The position numbers and the translations under genes are program-made. This document shows positions 22,401 through 46,616 of a DNA stretch of 64,000 bases, one piece after another; position 1 is the first letter of the stretch, and each line of letters begins with the position of its first letter. Below the pieces are notes generated by a model. It was not told the origin of the DNA. It saw nothing but the letters and a program-made list of their open reading frames with translations, and made no database searches. The stretch is taken from positions 9,393,878 to 9,457,877 of the forward strand of contig LR746264.1 in the NCBI GenBank assembly GCA_902729315.2. The letters are read 5' to 3'. This DNA is from Spirodela intermedia (Eukaryota; Streptophyta; Magnoliopsida; Alismatales; Araceae).

Positions 22401-24670
22401 ATGATCAGTCACTGGACATTCTCGGTGATAGAATGGGCCCTAATGGAATAGAAAAATCAACTGCACAATCTGGGGCTACACTTTCTGTTGTTACGACTAA
22501 AAAAATCATCAAATAGCCTCACGACCCTGCCAATGGGCGCTTGATCTTAGTAAAAGGTACCTGAACTGATTATTTTAAATATAATTCATTAAAAAAAATC
22601 ACAAAACAAGAAATACGAAGATAGGCTTAGGGGAGTGACAGCGCAATAGTCAATACCTACGTGGCTAACTTCCAGCTGGGATTTACATCCTCTCTCTCTA
22701 ACCTCTGGATGTGTCACTACTCTTCAAGTGTTGACCACTTCAACCATATCTGACCTATCCCCAAATGAAATGCTGCATCATTACGTGAGTCATCCTCACG
22801 TGAATATGCTGTCAGATATTGAAGATTCCATTCGCAAGGAAAGCTATTACTCAAGTGTGACAGCTATTCGAAATCGGGCAGATGATGCCACTTCGATAAA
22901 TGACGAAATGTAACTAAAAGCAGTCAGTCTTCAAAGAAGGCAGACATCAATAACTCGAGTACATGAGCTGCACAACTCCACCAAAAGTCAGCCTCATCCC
23001 CCACGTATGCTGACTCTACATCATCCCTTGAGACATATTGTTCTTTACCGTTTATAGATCCTGTTTATGGGCTGAATTTTACAAAATCATGTCAACCATC
23101 TCTATTAACTCCGGCCACATGCCTAAGTCGCTATGGAAGTTGTACAGGTAGTTTTCTTTAGTAGTAGGAACATAGAGGGCAATCTACGGCATGCTTATTT
23201 GGATTTTCAATGTATTATCTCTCATCTACTTTTGGGAATTGTATGATGACACTCTGATAGGTCGCATCATTTTATACTTTGCCCTCCCATCTTTTTCATC
23301 GTTGACTATCATTCTCATCAACATTATCGCCGTCACTTGCATAGATTCTAACCACATCAGGGATCTCCAACTCTGAACAGTACCGAGTGATTCAGGATAG
23401 AGTCGCCAGATTGAGCCCTTACTCTGTCACACTCATTCTCATCCTCAGTCCCTACTTTTCTGTTAGTAGATGCATTTGATAAATGTCTCCCCTTCACTGC
23501 TGCTAAAAAAATTGAGTGATATCTCCACTCTCTCTCTCTCCCCCCCCCATTCCAACCCCTTACCTACTCAACCTTCTCCTTGTTCAGTCAACATTTTCAT
23601 CTTCTCAAAAACTTAATCCCAGCTTCCCTACCAGCTCTGGGGGACAATGCGTAAGCATTGGCCAAGGCACCATAGCGATGATGCACTTGGGCCTGGATGA
23701 ATATGGGTCAGCGTGTAATGCAAAAATTATGGCCTCATGGGTGCTCAAGGAAAATTTCTTTAAAAGACCTCGACGTCTCCTTTGAATAAGCTTACACCGG
23801 TTGATTGATAGAACTGGCTTACGGTAGGATCTGTCATGTTCTCTGGACACAATCGATTAAAGGTTTTTCCCAAAAAGGTTCCGTCGCCGTTGACCATATG
23901 GTTGTCACTGGGTTTACTACGTGATAAATCCTTCCAAAACTATCGATTTCAATAATTGCCTACGAGAACGTAGACTAAACAAAAAGTTTGAAGGCCTCAA
24001 TATCCGATTCAAATTTTCAACACCAATGGGGGCAAACGACCTTTGTAATCTCTGAACAGAATTCCCTCTGCCTCGCGCATTTTTCGCAGAAAATATCATA
24101 GCTTCCGGCACACGGCTTTCCTGAGGGACCACAGTCTCTGGTAGGAAAATACACCCACCGATTCTTTGGGTGAAGAAAAACCCCAAACAAAACCCTAGAA
24201 CACACAGTCCAGGATGAGAGAGACGGGAGATAAGAGATCTAAAAGAAACCCTACTTCTCTGCTGCTAGTACTAACCTTTCCGCTCTGGAGCTCCGCTTCT
24301 CCTCTTCAGATAGTTGCACCGGCATCCCAAATCGCTCCGCTCGAAGCAACTTCTTCTGGAGATCAGTGACAAGCCCAGCCGCCGCTGCCTTTGCTGCAGC
24401 GGCTGCTGTGGGAGATAGCACCGGGGCGGCCTCCGCGCTCTGCATTTTCCCCAGCTTCTCTTCGATTGCTATCTCCTCGCCTTCCTCCCCAATGGCACCT
24501 TCCTCTTCGTCTTCGGGAGCAGACTCTCGGGGGGCAGAGCCGACAAGCGCCGGCGTCTGCGAGAGCCCGACTGGAGCAGAGGATTTCTCCTCGTGGGTTG
24601 CTGTCTCTAGGGTTTCCCTGCGAAGAAGCCGCTTCTTGGGGTCGACCTCCTTCTGCCTCTTCACCTCCAT
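19337..24670 (-). CDS. MOS11: MOS11/SARNP (THO1, CIP29)-like nuclear mRNA-export protein
   Basis: Exons on the minus strand are 24670-24276, 20079-20014, 19778-19653, 19570-19525 and, less surely, 19366-19337, giving about 220 residues. Exon 1 starts at ATG 24670, is rich in Glu and Ala, and ends in the first RAERFGMPV repeat. The following exons each continue RAERFG/LARFG-type repeats (SEEEKRSSRAER, EELKRKARAERF, EEEKKKARLARFG, EEEKRKARAARF), the hallmark of this family. Most introns fall in the same place, AG|G inside the Arg codon of the repeat. Arabidopsis MOS11 is a nuclear mRNA-export factor, homologous to human SARNP/CIP29, which binds the UAP56/DDX39 helicase; it is needed for snc1-dependent immunity. 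The first intron is about 4.2 kb; the last contains a long CT microsatellite. The final short exon is inferred only from phase, splice site and a stop. Confidence 0.82.
19413..19476 (+). repeat. (CT)32 microsatellite in the last MOS11 intron
   Basis: About 64 bases of uninterrupted CT dinucleotides lie between the proposed fourth and fifth exons of the MOS11-like gene. On the coding strand it reads (GA)n, close to no splice site. A run this long is likely to be polymorphic. Confidence 0.9.
20080..24275 (-). other. Large first intron (about 4.2 kb) of the MOS11-like gene
   Basis: I found no convincing exon, transposon domain or RNA gene in it. Short open frames (for example around 21225-21461, 22728-22913 and 23516-23785) match nothing I recognise. 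The splice borders are supported by exact continuation of the RAERFG repeat across it. Two AAACCCTA telo-box-like motifs lie near 24190-24250, close to exon 1. Confidence 0.55.
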
Positions 24671-25291
24671 GACCAGCGCCAATGGTTACTCCTCTCTTTC
24701 TCTCTCTACTCCGTAGCCTCGCGTTCTTAAGAACACCTCTGGGAGGGCATAAACGTAAATAACAAAGATCCGCTTCCGATGACCATTTTAATTTCACAGA
24801 GCGATAAAAAAAATACCCCTCTATTATATTTTAATTGCAGATCTTTCTCTCCGAGTTGGCTATTTTTTCAATAGCCTTATCGTAAAAAAATAAAATTTAT
24901 CGGTATAGAAAATATCTTCCATTTTATATGGGCCACAAATCTGACGTGTGAGACCCGGCCCAACTAAGGTGTGGCTGGAACGAGAGAGCCCATCAGGCAC
25001 ACGTGCGGTCCAGGTTTGAAGATTATCAGCATCCATGGGTTTCCCCAATGCGTTCCAAAGAGCCCCCGCCATACGTGCGGGCCGGACCGGAAGGGACAAA
25101 GCGGTACTTGACCCGCGGACTAGTGATCTCCTGAGTAGCGAACTGTGGAAAATTCTGGAGATAAAATCCGGACCTGAGAAACGGAGGATATGGAGGTAAC
25201 TCCACCCGGGGAGTGATTGGAAGATTCCCTTCCCCTCTCTCTCTTTCTCTCTCTTTCTCTCTCTTTCTCTCGTTCAGCTTCGCCCTGTGCG
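24671..25291. other. Divergent promoter region between MOS11-like and TERC genes
   Basis: The two genes are transcribed away from each other across about 620 bp, so their promoters must share it. Pyrimidine-rich CTCTCTTT repeats at about 25230-25270 lie just before the TERC start codon, probably in its 5' leader. Confidence 0.6.
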
Positions 25292-28200
25292 ATGGGGTGG
25301 GCGTCTGCACTCGTCCATCAACAGCACCATGGCGGGGGAGTCCCGCTGAAGTTCTCGCGGCGATTGGGAGCTCGGCGCCTCGGCCGCTCCCAGGAGCTGG
25401 TTCTCCTGCAAATTCGCACACAAGTCGCTTCCATCTCCCACGCCCGTACGCAACAATTCCTTCTTGCTGCTGTCGTATATGGTCATTGCTTTCCTTTGTC
25501 TGATGTTTGGCTTCAATAGTTCATCACTTGCTCAATTTCGATATGTGCCTTGTGTTTTACAGTTTTGAGTGGTCGCCGACTGCGCTGGTCTGGGGTTCGC
25601 TGCTCCCCTCGGACCAATCTGCCGGACGTCCTGACGGAAGGTCGAAACTCTTCTTGCTTGTGGTATTTATTCTCCTGCTTGGATATGTTCTAGCTGTTGT
25701 CTACTTACCTTGAGCTTTCTCTTGGTGGCCAGTTCCCTCCCCGGTATGTTACGATGAATCTTCAATGCTGTTTGATCATGTGGTACACTTATATCTTTCT
25801 GACGAAGGATGATATCTTTACATAAATTTTATGCCGTCACAACTTTAATCGCGTCTTAAATTTGAATGATCTTCCTCTTTCCGAGACTAAAATTCCTATG
25901 CCCATTTGGAATCCAGCGATTTCATTCCCTCCTGTCTTTACAGAAAGAAAGTTTGCAACCTTGACAACTTGGATTTTAATCTTCGCTAATGTTCCAAACA
26001 ACGACCGCAAACGAGTGTATTATTCTATGCTCATAAATTGAATCAAAGAATTTTTGACTGGAAAAAAGGGAGAGAGTAACGCAAATTCGAAGAGGATAAA
26101 CGAAACTGTAATCGCAATTCAAGGGAGTCGGAAACGAAAATTCATAACTATTAGCGGGAGTAAAAGAAAATTATAGCATAATGACACCATTGCATTCACT
26201 ACTGAGCTCTGAAACAAATTTGGCATTCAAAAAGCTCGTGCACAACCTAAAACACACCTGTTCTTATCCCGGGATATCTGGACGTATTAGGAGCTTATGA
26301 ATAAAAAATTCGCTTTTGATAATCTCAGCTCCTGACACCATGAGCTTGACTTCTTGAAAATATGATTTCACCCTGATGAAAACTATTGAAAAGAAAAATT
26401 AAAAACCATTAGAAAAGAAGATAATGACTAGTCTTTATTTTCATGTTACCTTTATGAAATTTTCTGTGACATATTCTAATAGTCCTTGATTTGATTCAAT
26501 TTTGGTGGGAAGTAAAAGTATGCTTCCTAGCAAACGGTTGGCGTTACCACACTATGTCTATATACCCACCCCTCTATCTTCAGTGCATTTTCATCTAGAT
26601 TGTGCTACTTGTAATGTATGTAACCTGCTATTTAGAAAGAACCTACCACGGACACAGAAGTAACCCGGTAGATATCAGAAACTTCTATAAACAGTCGAGG
26701 TGATAAGGGTCTGAGTTGCATAATCGGTAGGCATGACAGTGTGCAAAACACGTTGATTTAATTTCTTCACCTGCATTTATTTTTCATCCAGTCTGATTGG
26801 ATGCTTGACACGTGCGCTTTGAGAAGTTTTTTTAATGTGAACTTTTTTTCATGTCTTTTAGAGGCCCGATTACCTCTGACTGTCCAAAAAACTGTATACT
26901 GTACGCAAGGACTTATTGAGAACCTATGCAAAGCTTCATTATGTTACAGCCAATATTCATTCATCTGAACACTGTTTTGTATTTTGATGGCGTATTTCTT
27001 CCACCATCTATCCGAAGGGCTGGTTGTAATGAATTTTCCGTATGTACTGATGCAAGACCCACACTGTTCTAGCCAACTGGTGACGGTTAATCTACAAAAA
27101 GTTGTTCAAATGATACTTTGTTTGAAAAAAAAATATGGTGAAATTGATCTGCAGAAGAACAGGACATACCTGGTGAGGGTGGAAGTAAAAGCGAGGCATC
27201 CTTTGGTCCCCCATCTGTTAGCTATTCAAGTTCATTGACGGAGGGGGTTGAGCATGATAAAGGATCTCTTGTAAGACTTGTTGTTTTCTGGGTGAGTCCT
27301 GATTTCTCGACATGTCCCTATTATAACTAGTTTTTCTCGTAGCTATTTTGAGCTTCTCCTTCTCCTTTTACAGATTTTAGCTGCTGTTGTTTTTGGTGTT
27401 GGTTTGGGTGTAAGAGATGGGGCAGAAAAGGCTTCAGAGTTTTTTGCCGGGTACACAGAACCAAAGCAACCTTAAAATACAACTCTACTTGTTCTTGAAA
27501 CATGCAATTGTCTTAATGCTGTAATCTGAAGGAAGAACATTGAATTTCTCTCATTTTTCTGTTTTTTTGTATGTTTTCAGGTACATACTAGAAAAAAGTT
27601 TGTCTGTTGACAATCTCTTTGTCTTTGTCTTGATTTTCAAATACTTCAAAGTGCCACTTCCATATCAGGTGATTCATCTTTACTTAGACATTCGTCTACT
27701 TTCGCTTTACATCTTTCTAATGATGTTTCTTGGATCAAGAGTCGCGTGCTTTCATATGGAATTGCTGGAGCTGTTGTCTTTCGTGCAATAATGATCCTGC
27801 TTGGAGCTGCAACCCTTCAGGTTTCTATTTTTGTCTAGATTGAGGCTTGATTCTTCATATTTCCTGTCCTAATCTATTTTATTTTATGTTGTCGTGCGTT
27901 TGATCATTAACTTTTTTTCTTTTCAGAGTTTTGAGGCAGTTAACTTGCTGCTGGCTGCAATTCTTATTTATTCAGCATATAAGGTGACATCTCTGAACGA
28001 CCTTAGTCGGTTTCTGCTTGACCAATGGGACATTGATTTGACACATCTACTTTAATGTCATTAAATCCGAAGTTAAAAGCAATTTTATCTTTCCTCTGAT
28101 TTTGGTTGCTCCATTTTATTTCGAAATCACGCAAATAAGGAATTAGTTTTTTTTTTATACGAGATCAACCTGTGATACTTTTTCTAGAATGCCTGAACAT

Positions 28201-31200
28201 TTCTCATTCAGTCAGACAAAGCTCCAGTTCTAACCGTAATGATCATCTCAAAATCCATTGTATAATAAAAGTTTCTCATACTCTGGCCTAACCAGATCAT
28301 TTATTTTCTCCCAGTTCCCGTACTTAAGCTTATAAATGATATCTAGAGAGCCAATTTCCAAAGAGTATATACGAATCTGGGCACACCTTGGTTTATTTGG
28401 ACTTCCTTTTGAATTGTGTGACGGCTTCATTATCATAAAAACAAAACATGCTTCATTGGATACGACTAAAAAGGGAGAATCCTTCCACGGTGCTACTTAT
28501 GTTGCGAAGTTGAGGTACTCTATTTCACAGAAGAAGCCATTTTTTAAAACCTGCAAATTGTCACTGATATAATGACTTTTAGTTGTCCAATCTGGGGTCA
28601 GTGTGACTCCCATTCTAGTTTTCTGACTTCTTTGTAAACTATCAAAATAGGCTGCAGAGGTATCTCTTTGTTATCCGTGTATTTGTAATCCCCAGGAGAT
28701 TTAGTATCCAATATATTGTCACTCTATTGACGAGACATGAATTTGCTTTTAAACTTATAAGGTAACAGAAAGAGACAATATATAGCCTTAGACGCAAGCT
28801 CTAGCAAACAGGGTATCATTCTTGTTCTAAGTTTTTTCTGGTGGATTTAACATTCGACATGGTCCATGTGATACGGTTGTACATGTTTTTATAAGAGTAC
28901 TCAGCCTTAGAGCGCTGACGATGTTATAAATTGGCATGTGACTTCTAAAAATTGATTAGTACTATGGTTCCATAATTGACATCTATCACAGATACCCGTA
29001 CTTAATGGCGCCTTACATATTTAAACAAGTACTATGGTACCATATCTGTTTGAACGTGTTAAACTTCATGCTGCAGCTGTTCGCTGTTCAGGAAGAGGAA
29101 ACCGACTTGTCCAATAACTTTATAGTGAAGACATGCCAGAAGTTCATCCCTATCACATGTGAGTATACACGCACTTTATCCCACTATTTTGGTGAATAGT
29201 TCGGAATTTTGTTTATAGCGCAGTGGGTACACTTGCTATTTGACCAAAGTTTAGCTACATGATTTCTTACTATCTATTTTGACTCATGAACAAGAAGCAA
29301 GGACCGATCCTTTAGTGTCATACTGTTGCGGGTCTGTGTATATCATGGCATATGTTTCTTGTGTCATATACAAATGAGCCTATGTTGATTGAAATCTCTC
29401 TCGCAAATGATTGGTGGTGTAGCTAATATATATTTTAATGATGGGTTTATTTTTTATATTAGTCTGATCCAACTGCCCTACATGCAACTTTGTCTCGTAT
29501 GATCATATTAAATAAATGTACAGCATTGAATATAATATTTCTCCTGTTGTTGCAGCTTATTATGATAGTGATCGGTTCATAACAATCCAGGATGGCGTAC
29601 AGAAAGTGAGTCCGTACATTATCTGGTTTATACTTTCTTCTATTAAAAGTATACTGTAACATGCTTGTGCGATTAAAAATGTTGAACGAAGTACAGGGTG
29701 TTACGTGGTTTTAAATCACTATTGAAATCGTTTTGTCAGGCGACACCTTTACTGCTCACATTGGCAGTCATCGAACTCAGTGACATTGCATTTGCAGTAG
29801 GTCCTCTACTTCCTTGTCATATCATTTTGATTGTCGAAATCTGTTGATCTCACAATGGTTTTCATTTTCTCTTTTAGATTGATTCAATACCTGCTGTTTT
29901 TGGCGTTACAAGGGATCCTTTCATAGTGTTCTCTTCAAACATGTTTGCCATCTTAGGTAATGTTTTATGAAGTCTCCATTCACTTACTGTGAAATAAGGA
30001 CTGCCTCCTCGTTGAATTTCTTCATAAAGTTTTGCTATGTTGTTTAACGTATCTTCAAAATATTTTCAGTGATTCTTCCCTTTACTCTCTCCGGTGCCTA
30101 TCAATTATACTGAGTTGACATTCTGTTGAGTGATGACCAATTTTGATCAATGATTACGTTATTGTAAAGTAGATAATTATAAATATGTGCTTCTTTTCCA
30201 CCTGTTGTACTGAGGTTTTGGGAGAAGCAGTTAGAAGCTATCCATAAGCAGTTTCAGGCTATCATTGTGTGTTTAGGTTTTCTTAGTCATATGTTGTTTA
30301 GCATAGAGGTGAATTGTTATATTTTTTTGAGTTATTTTCTGTTGCATATCTCAACGCTATTCAGTTGAAGCTTGGATACTCCACAACTCCTTAGACAGTT
30401 TTTCAGCTCTTCTCAATATGACGTTTCTCCCCTCATTCCAATATCCCATATTTGGAAGTTTTTGCATTATTTAGGGTATTCTTTATCCATCGTGACTGTA
30501 TCTTTTATCACCAACTCTATCTTTAGCGTTATCAGAATCTAGAAGTTTTCAGTCTTTGGAATTGGAAAATTGCAATCTGACTGTTTATACCAGGCAATAT
30601 TTTTATAACTTTGCCTGTTATAAAAATATTCCCGAGCAGAAGCATGCATATTTATGTATAAGCATATTCCATCTAGGATTAGATGGTTAACTGACATGCC
30701 GTTTCCTGAATGGTGTTGTAGGTCTAAGATCATTATATGTTCTTATCTCAGAAAGTGTGGGCGACCTAGAATATTTGCAGGTGAAAATATTTTTTTAAAT
30801 GCTTTTTTCCCCCATATTTGCATGCTTAATAGTTTTCTTTAGTTTTTTTTATTTGAGTTGTGATGTGCATTATCCTTTACTATTTTCTGAAAAAAAAAAA
30901 AAAAGAATGTCTTACTAACGCCCACTTTGGGAAAACAGGTTAATACTCTGCCTCATTGATCACACATGATATACTTCTTTTAGCATCTGATTTGTGTGGA
31001 TCTACTCGAATATATCCCTGATATAATACTTATAGAATCGCTTGAGTCTGTATTATTTTTCTAAAAAATGAGTTATTTCTACAAACGCGCAAGCCCAAAC
31101 AAAGTCCAACTTATTCACACTTCTTCACTCACGGTCAGATATCTCCAAAGCTATGTCTTACCTTATTGACGATGTTGAACTGTAATTCTCCTCGCGGGCT

Positions 31201-31743
31201 CTTGGATGCATAGTGCACCAGAACTGACTCACCTATGATTAGAAAATGAACAGAAAAGTCAACGATGGGTTTCCCCTTGGGCAGGTGTCTTTACCCGTTT
31301 CCCTTTTCTACCCATTATTGGAATAGACACACAGTTTTGAGAAGCACAACAAGAGGGGCGTTTTCCCTTTTCTCTTGGCCGGAAACCTGGTCATTTTTAG
31401 CAAAGCTTTCTTAATATAGTCGTATTTGTACTATTTCATCATAGATTCTGGAGTAATTCACTTGCCTCTCATTTTTTCAGCCCGCCATCGGACTGGTTCT
31501 GGGTTTCATCGGGTCTAAGATGATCTTCGACTTCTTCGGTGAGCTTCTCAGTCTTTTTTCCTCGCCTTCTGTGCGTTCGATGCCATGGTTTCTTGAACCA
31601 GACGATGAATGCTCGCTTCTCGGTGTTAAAGAATTATGTCGATCTCTCCAGGTTATCACATAGCGACGGAGGTTTCTCTGGGTCTTGTCGCCGCGACCAT
31701 CGGGTCCGGAATATTACTGAGCGTTACTAAGAAATCTGATTGA
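25292..31743 (+). CDS. TERC: Thylakoid membrane integral protein TERC
   Basis: Fourteen exons (25292-25445, 25563-25640, 27155-27291, 27374-27450, 27581-27668, 27740-27820, 27927-27983, 29077-29158, 29556-29605, 29740-29796, 29878-29956, 30722-30780, 31481-31538, 31652-31743) give about 382 residues, close to Arabidopsis TERC. The N-terminus is Arg/Ser-rich and without acidic residues, as in a chloroplast transit peptide. A multi-span TerC domain follows from about residue 120, with [61 protein letters not shown] and [11 protein letters not shown]; the membrane-embedded acidic residues are kept. In Arabidopsis TERC is required for prothylakoid and thylakoid formation and works with ALB3 in membrane-protein insertion. 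Exons 1-2 are least certain because transit peptides are poorly conserved; phase and the acidic linker support them. Exon 6 uses a weak TCAAG acceptor. Confidence 0.92.
30596..30630. repeat. Perfect 14-bp inverted repeat in TERC intron
   Basis: AATATTTTTATAAC at 30596-30609 and its exact reverse complement at 30617-30630 flank a 7-base loop. It lies in the intron before the exon at 30722. It could be a chance AT-rich palindrome or the core of a small inverted-repeat element. Confidence 0.5.
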
Positions 31744-32515
31744 CCTCAAGATCCAAGAACAGGCACGGGGTCAACGGCATGGCACCATTGATTCGGCCTC
31801 CTCGCCACCGTGTAATGTAACTCGATCCGCCTTGTTTCTCATTAGTTTGTGAAAAGGGGAAAAAAAAATGCCCGTCTCCTTTTCTTCTCACCATCGGAAA
31901 TCATAGCTGCCCTGCCCCGTACTCCCTAGTTAATAGGAGGCGGCGGCGGCCCGTGCCCCACGCCCGTGACGAGCGAGCCCGCTGGCGCCGTATGCGCTGC
32001 TCCAGAGGGTGCGTCTGCCGAGCTGCGGCAGCCCACGGCTGCGCGGCAGCGGCGGCACGTGCCCGGGTGTGAGTTTCTTCCTCCGATTGGATGCTCGATT
32101 TCCGGAAAACTTTCTGCCCCCCCGTCCCCCCCTCCCCCCACCAAGGATCAAATCGCGTTTCCTTCCAAGAAGTCAATCATTGTGAGGGTGGCAAAAAAGA
32201 ACTCTTTTTTTTTTACCCCCCGAGGTAACTTTCTCCCTGCATGGGGCGGGTCCGTGGGGTGGATGGATCTGCCCGTCTCTTTGGTTATTGCTCCAGACGA
32301 AAGCTGCCTTAGGGGAAGACAGTGGACCCCATGAACAGGGAACTACTGAAAGCCCCTTCATTTTCCCTATCCGACGATGTGATCGGCCCGGTCTGGGCAT
32401 CCAACCAGCAAGCATACTGGAGCGCGACGGCAGGGTCGTGGTGGCGCCGCTGAACGAGCTCAAAGGTGGGATCTTGCTGCGTCCTCTGGTAGCTGCGGCT
32501 ACTTCTCAACGAAGG
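31744..32515. other. TERC 3' flank and promoter/5' leader of the BTB gene
   Basis: The first part is the TERC 3' UTR. The GC-rich stretch from about 31930 probably holds the BTB promoter and leader. The BTB reading frame stays open upstream to about 32288 but has no ATG, so I start the protein at 32516. Confidence 0.5.
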
Positions 32516-34204
32516 ATGGCCGCGGCTGCGGCGGCGGCTGCGGCGGCCGCAGACCACATCCTGAAGAGCGGCGATGTCTCCACCATGATACGGCAGGGCT
32601 TCCTGTCCTCGCCGATGTCTCCAGCTAGGATCTCGCCGGCGGCCTCTCCGCCGCCCCCCGCGAGCCACTCTTTTTCTTCTTCTTCTCCCCCGCCGCCGCT
32701 GCCGCCACCGACGACAACGACGACGACGACGACCACCACCACCACCACCACCCTCTTCGATATGATCGCCGAGGAGGAGCGCTACCGGCACCAGCAAACT
32801 CCGGCGATCAGGGCCCTTCCGGCCCCCTCCGGCAGCCAGAAGAGGACCCGGCTGCAGGCGAGGGTCGCCGCCATCCTCGCCGGCGGGAAGTACCCCGACG
32901 GCGGCGCCGGCGACGTGGAGCTGACCGTCAGCTCCGGCGACGGCTTCCGCGTCTCCTTGACCGTCCACCGGAGCGTGCTCGCAGCCCACAGCCGCTTCTT
33001 CGCGGAGAAGTTGGCCGGCGCCCCCGCCGGAGCGGCGCACGCCGTGGAGATCTGCGACTGCGACGACGCCGTGGTCTACGTCGAGGCGGTGGCGCTCATG
33101 TACTGCCACCAGCCCCGCCAGAAGCTGGCCGGCGAAACAATCTCCAAGGTCCTCGCCCTCCTCAAGGTAAGAAGAGAAAGAGAGAGAAGCAGAGTAAAGA
33201 AAAAAGAAGCCTATATATTCATGGGTCTGAGCTTCTTCCTGCAGGTGTCGGCGGCGATACTCTTCGACGCGGGGGTGGCGGCCTGCCTAGAGCACCTGGA
33301 ATCGGCGCCCTGGACGGAGGACGAGGAGGAGAAGGTTGTGGCGGCTCTCCGCCAGCTTCGTCTTCCCCAGCCGGCTTCTGAGGTTCTGGTTAGGGTTTCT
33401 GTAGATCCGGGGGTTCCCAGTCGATCCGAGGGGGTCTTCCTGCGGCTCCTGAGTGGGGTCCTGCAAGCCAAGGACGACAAGGCGAGGCGGGAGATGAAGA
33501 ACCTGATATCAGGTCTGCTCCAGGAAGACGACCACCACCCCCATCGCCGCAGTTCCGCTGAGGTCTCCAAGGAGACCTTCTACCAGCTCTGCCATCAGTG
33601 CCTCAACTCCCTCCTGGTGTGCCTCTCTGAGGCCGCGGATGCCGAAGATGGGGGGCGGGATCGAGGAACCCTAATGGCGGAGATCTCCCGGGAAGCGGAC
33701 AACATGCTGTGGATCGTCGACCTCCTCGTCCGCAAGAACGTGGGGGAGGAGTTCGTGTGGCTGTGGGCGGACCAGATGGAGCTGGCGAAGCTCCACTCCA
33801 AGATCCCCTCCATGTACAGGTTCGAGATCAGCAGGGTGACGGCGCAGCTCTGCGTGGCGGTGGGGCGTGGGCAGATCCTGGTCTCCAGGGAGGCGAAATC
33901 CTCCCTCCTGCGGACATGGCTGGAGGCGCTGTACGAGGACTTTGGCTGGATGAGGAGGGCCTCTCGGACCTTCGACAAGAAGCTCGTGGAGGATGGTCTC
34001 TGCCAGACGATCCTCACCTTGCCCATGCCGCAGCAGCAGGCCATCCTCCTCGACTGGTTCGATCGGTTCCTCAACAAAGGAGACGACTGCCCCGACATCC
34101 AGAAGGCCTTCCAGATTTGGTGGCGACGAGCTTTTGTCCGGCAGTACGTCGGAGCAGAGGACAACTCCCAGCTTCAGGTCGCCCTCTGCATGTACCCTAC
34201 CTGA
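32516..34204 (+). CDS. BTB/POZ domain protein, At1g63850-like
   Basis: Exons 32516-33166 and 33245-34204 encode about 536 residues. The N-terminus is low-complexity: 11 Ala after Met, Pro/Ser tracts and 14 consecutive Thr. A BTB/POZ fold begins near residue 134 (VELTVSSGDGFRVSL, VHRSVLAAHSRFF). A long conserved C-terminal region includes LWADQMELAKLHSKIP, FEISRVTAQLCVAVG and WLEALYEDFGWMRRA, ending in ILLDWFDRFL and WWRRAF. BTB proteins commonly act as substrate adaptors for CUL3 ubiquitin ligases, but this subfamily has no well-established substrate, so its role is unknown to me. The 78-nt intron (33167-33244) is a multiple of three and has no stop, so retention would add 26 residues inside the protein. 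I call it an intron because it starts GTAAG, ends TGCAG and interrupts conserved sequence. Confidence 0.88.
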   Translation: MAAAAAAAAAAADHILKSGDVSTMIRQGFLSSPMSPARISPAASPPPPASHSFSSSSPPPPLPPPTTTTTTTTTTTTTTLFDMIAEEERYRHQQTPAIRALPAPSGSQKRTRLQARVAAILAGGKYPDGGAGDVELTVSSGDGFRVSLTVHRSVLAAHSRFFAEKLAGAPAGAAHAVEICDCDDAVVYVEAVALMYCHQPRQKLAGETISKVLALLKVRRERERSRVKKKEAYIFMGLSFFLQVSAAILFDAGVAACLEHLESAPWTEDEEEKVVAALRQLRLPQPASEVLVRVSVDPGVPSRSEGVFLRLLSGVLQAKDDKARREMKNLISGLLQEDDHHPHRRSSAEVSKETFYQLCHQCLNSLLVCLSEAADAEDGGRDRGTLMAEISREADNMLWIVDLLVRKNVGEEFVWLWADQMELAKLHSKIPSMYRFEISRVTAQLCVAVGRGQILVSREAKSSLLRTWLEALYEDFGWMRRASRTFDKKLVEDGLCQTILTLPMPQQQAILLDWFDRFLNKGDDCPDIQKAFQIWWRRAFVRQYVGAEDNSQLQVALCMYPT

Positions 34205-34274
34205 AGGTGCCTCCTCCCCCTCCTCCTCCTCCTCCTTTGTTGTTCCAGAGCTGTACAGTGTTGTCCTGCTTGAA

Positions 34275-34280
34275 AATAAA
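34275..34280 (+). terminator. Polyadenylation signal of the BTB gene
   Basis: AATAAA lies about 70 bp after the BTB stop codon, at a normal distance for a plant 3' UTR. Confidence 0.5.
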
Positions 34281-34740
34281 CACCACTTGCAGCAAGAATC
34301 TAGACGCATCTGCTCGTTGAAGTTTCCTTTCCAGCCTTTGACATAGGGGCCGATCCCACCTGTAGTTAGTACGGGCATCCAAAGGTCAACCTCCGAGTGT
34401 GCTAAAGCTGCTGCACGGGCAGATGAAGTTCATGTTAGCTTCCCGGGCTGCTGCTCAAATGGGCGGGCGCGCATGTTCAGGGAGAAACAATTATGAACAC
34501 CCATGTTAAGACTGAACCACACAAAGTTCTTTACAGGAAATCTAGCAGAAGCTACAATTTACATGGAGAATAACCGAGCAAGATGAGCAGCTTTCTGCAT
34601 CTTCTCTCACACCACTGCTTGATGGGCTTCAGTTGTCCGCATGATCCTCCGACTCCACGTTTACGATCACTGGAGCTTGATGGCCATCAATCCTTCTTCC
34701 AAGAGCTTAGATCATGTCTTCAGTTTATGACAGAACTCCT
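34281..34740. other. Intergenic DNA between convergent BTB and PHOT1 genes
   Basis: The stretch contains the 3' flanks of both genes. No further coding sequence or structural RNA is apparent. Confidence 0.55.

Positions 34741-46616
<11,876 letters not shown>

Noticed and set aside
22728-23850. Possible nested gene in the large MOS11 intron
   Set aside because: The frames are 60-90 codons, unsupported by splice structure or recognisable motifs.
32309-33109. 266-codon minus-strand open frame over the BTB gene
   Set aside because: Its Gly/Arg-rich low-complexity content mirrors the sense Pro/Ala/Thr codons; the sense BTB domain is convincing.
33671-34378. 235-codon minus-strand open frame opposite BTB exon 2
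   Set aside because: Antisense shadow of conserved BTB coding sequence, with no recognised domain.
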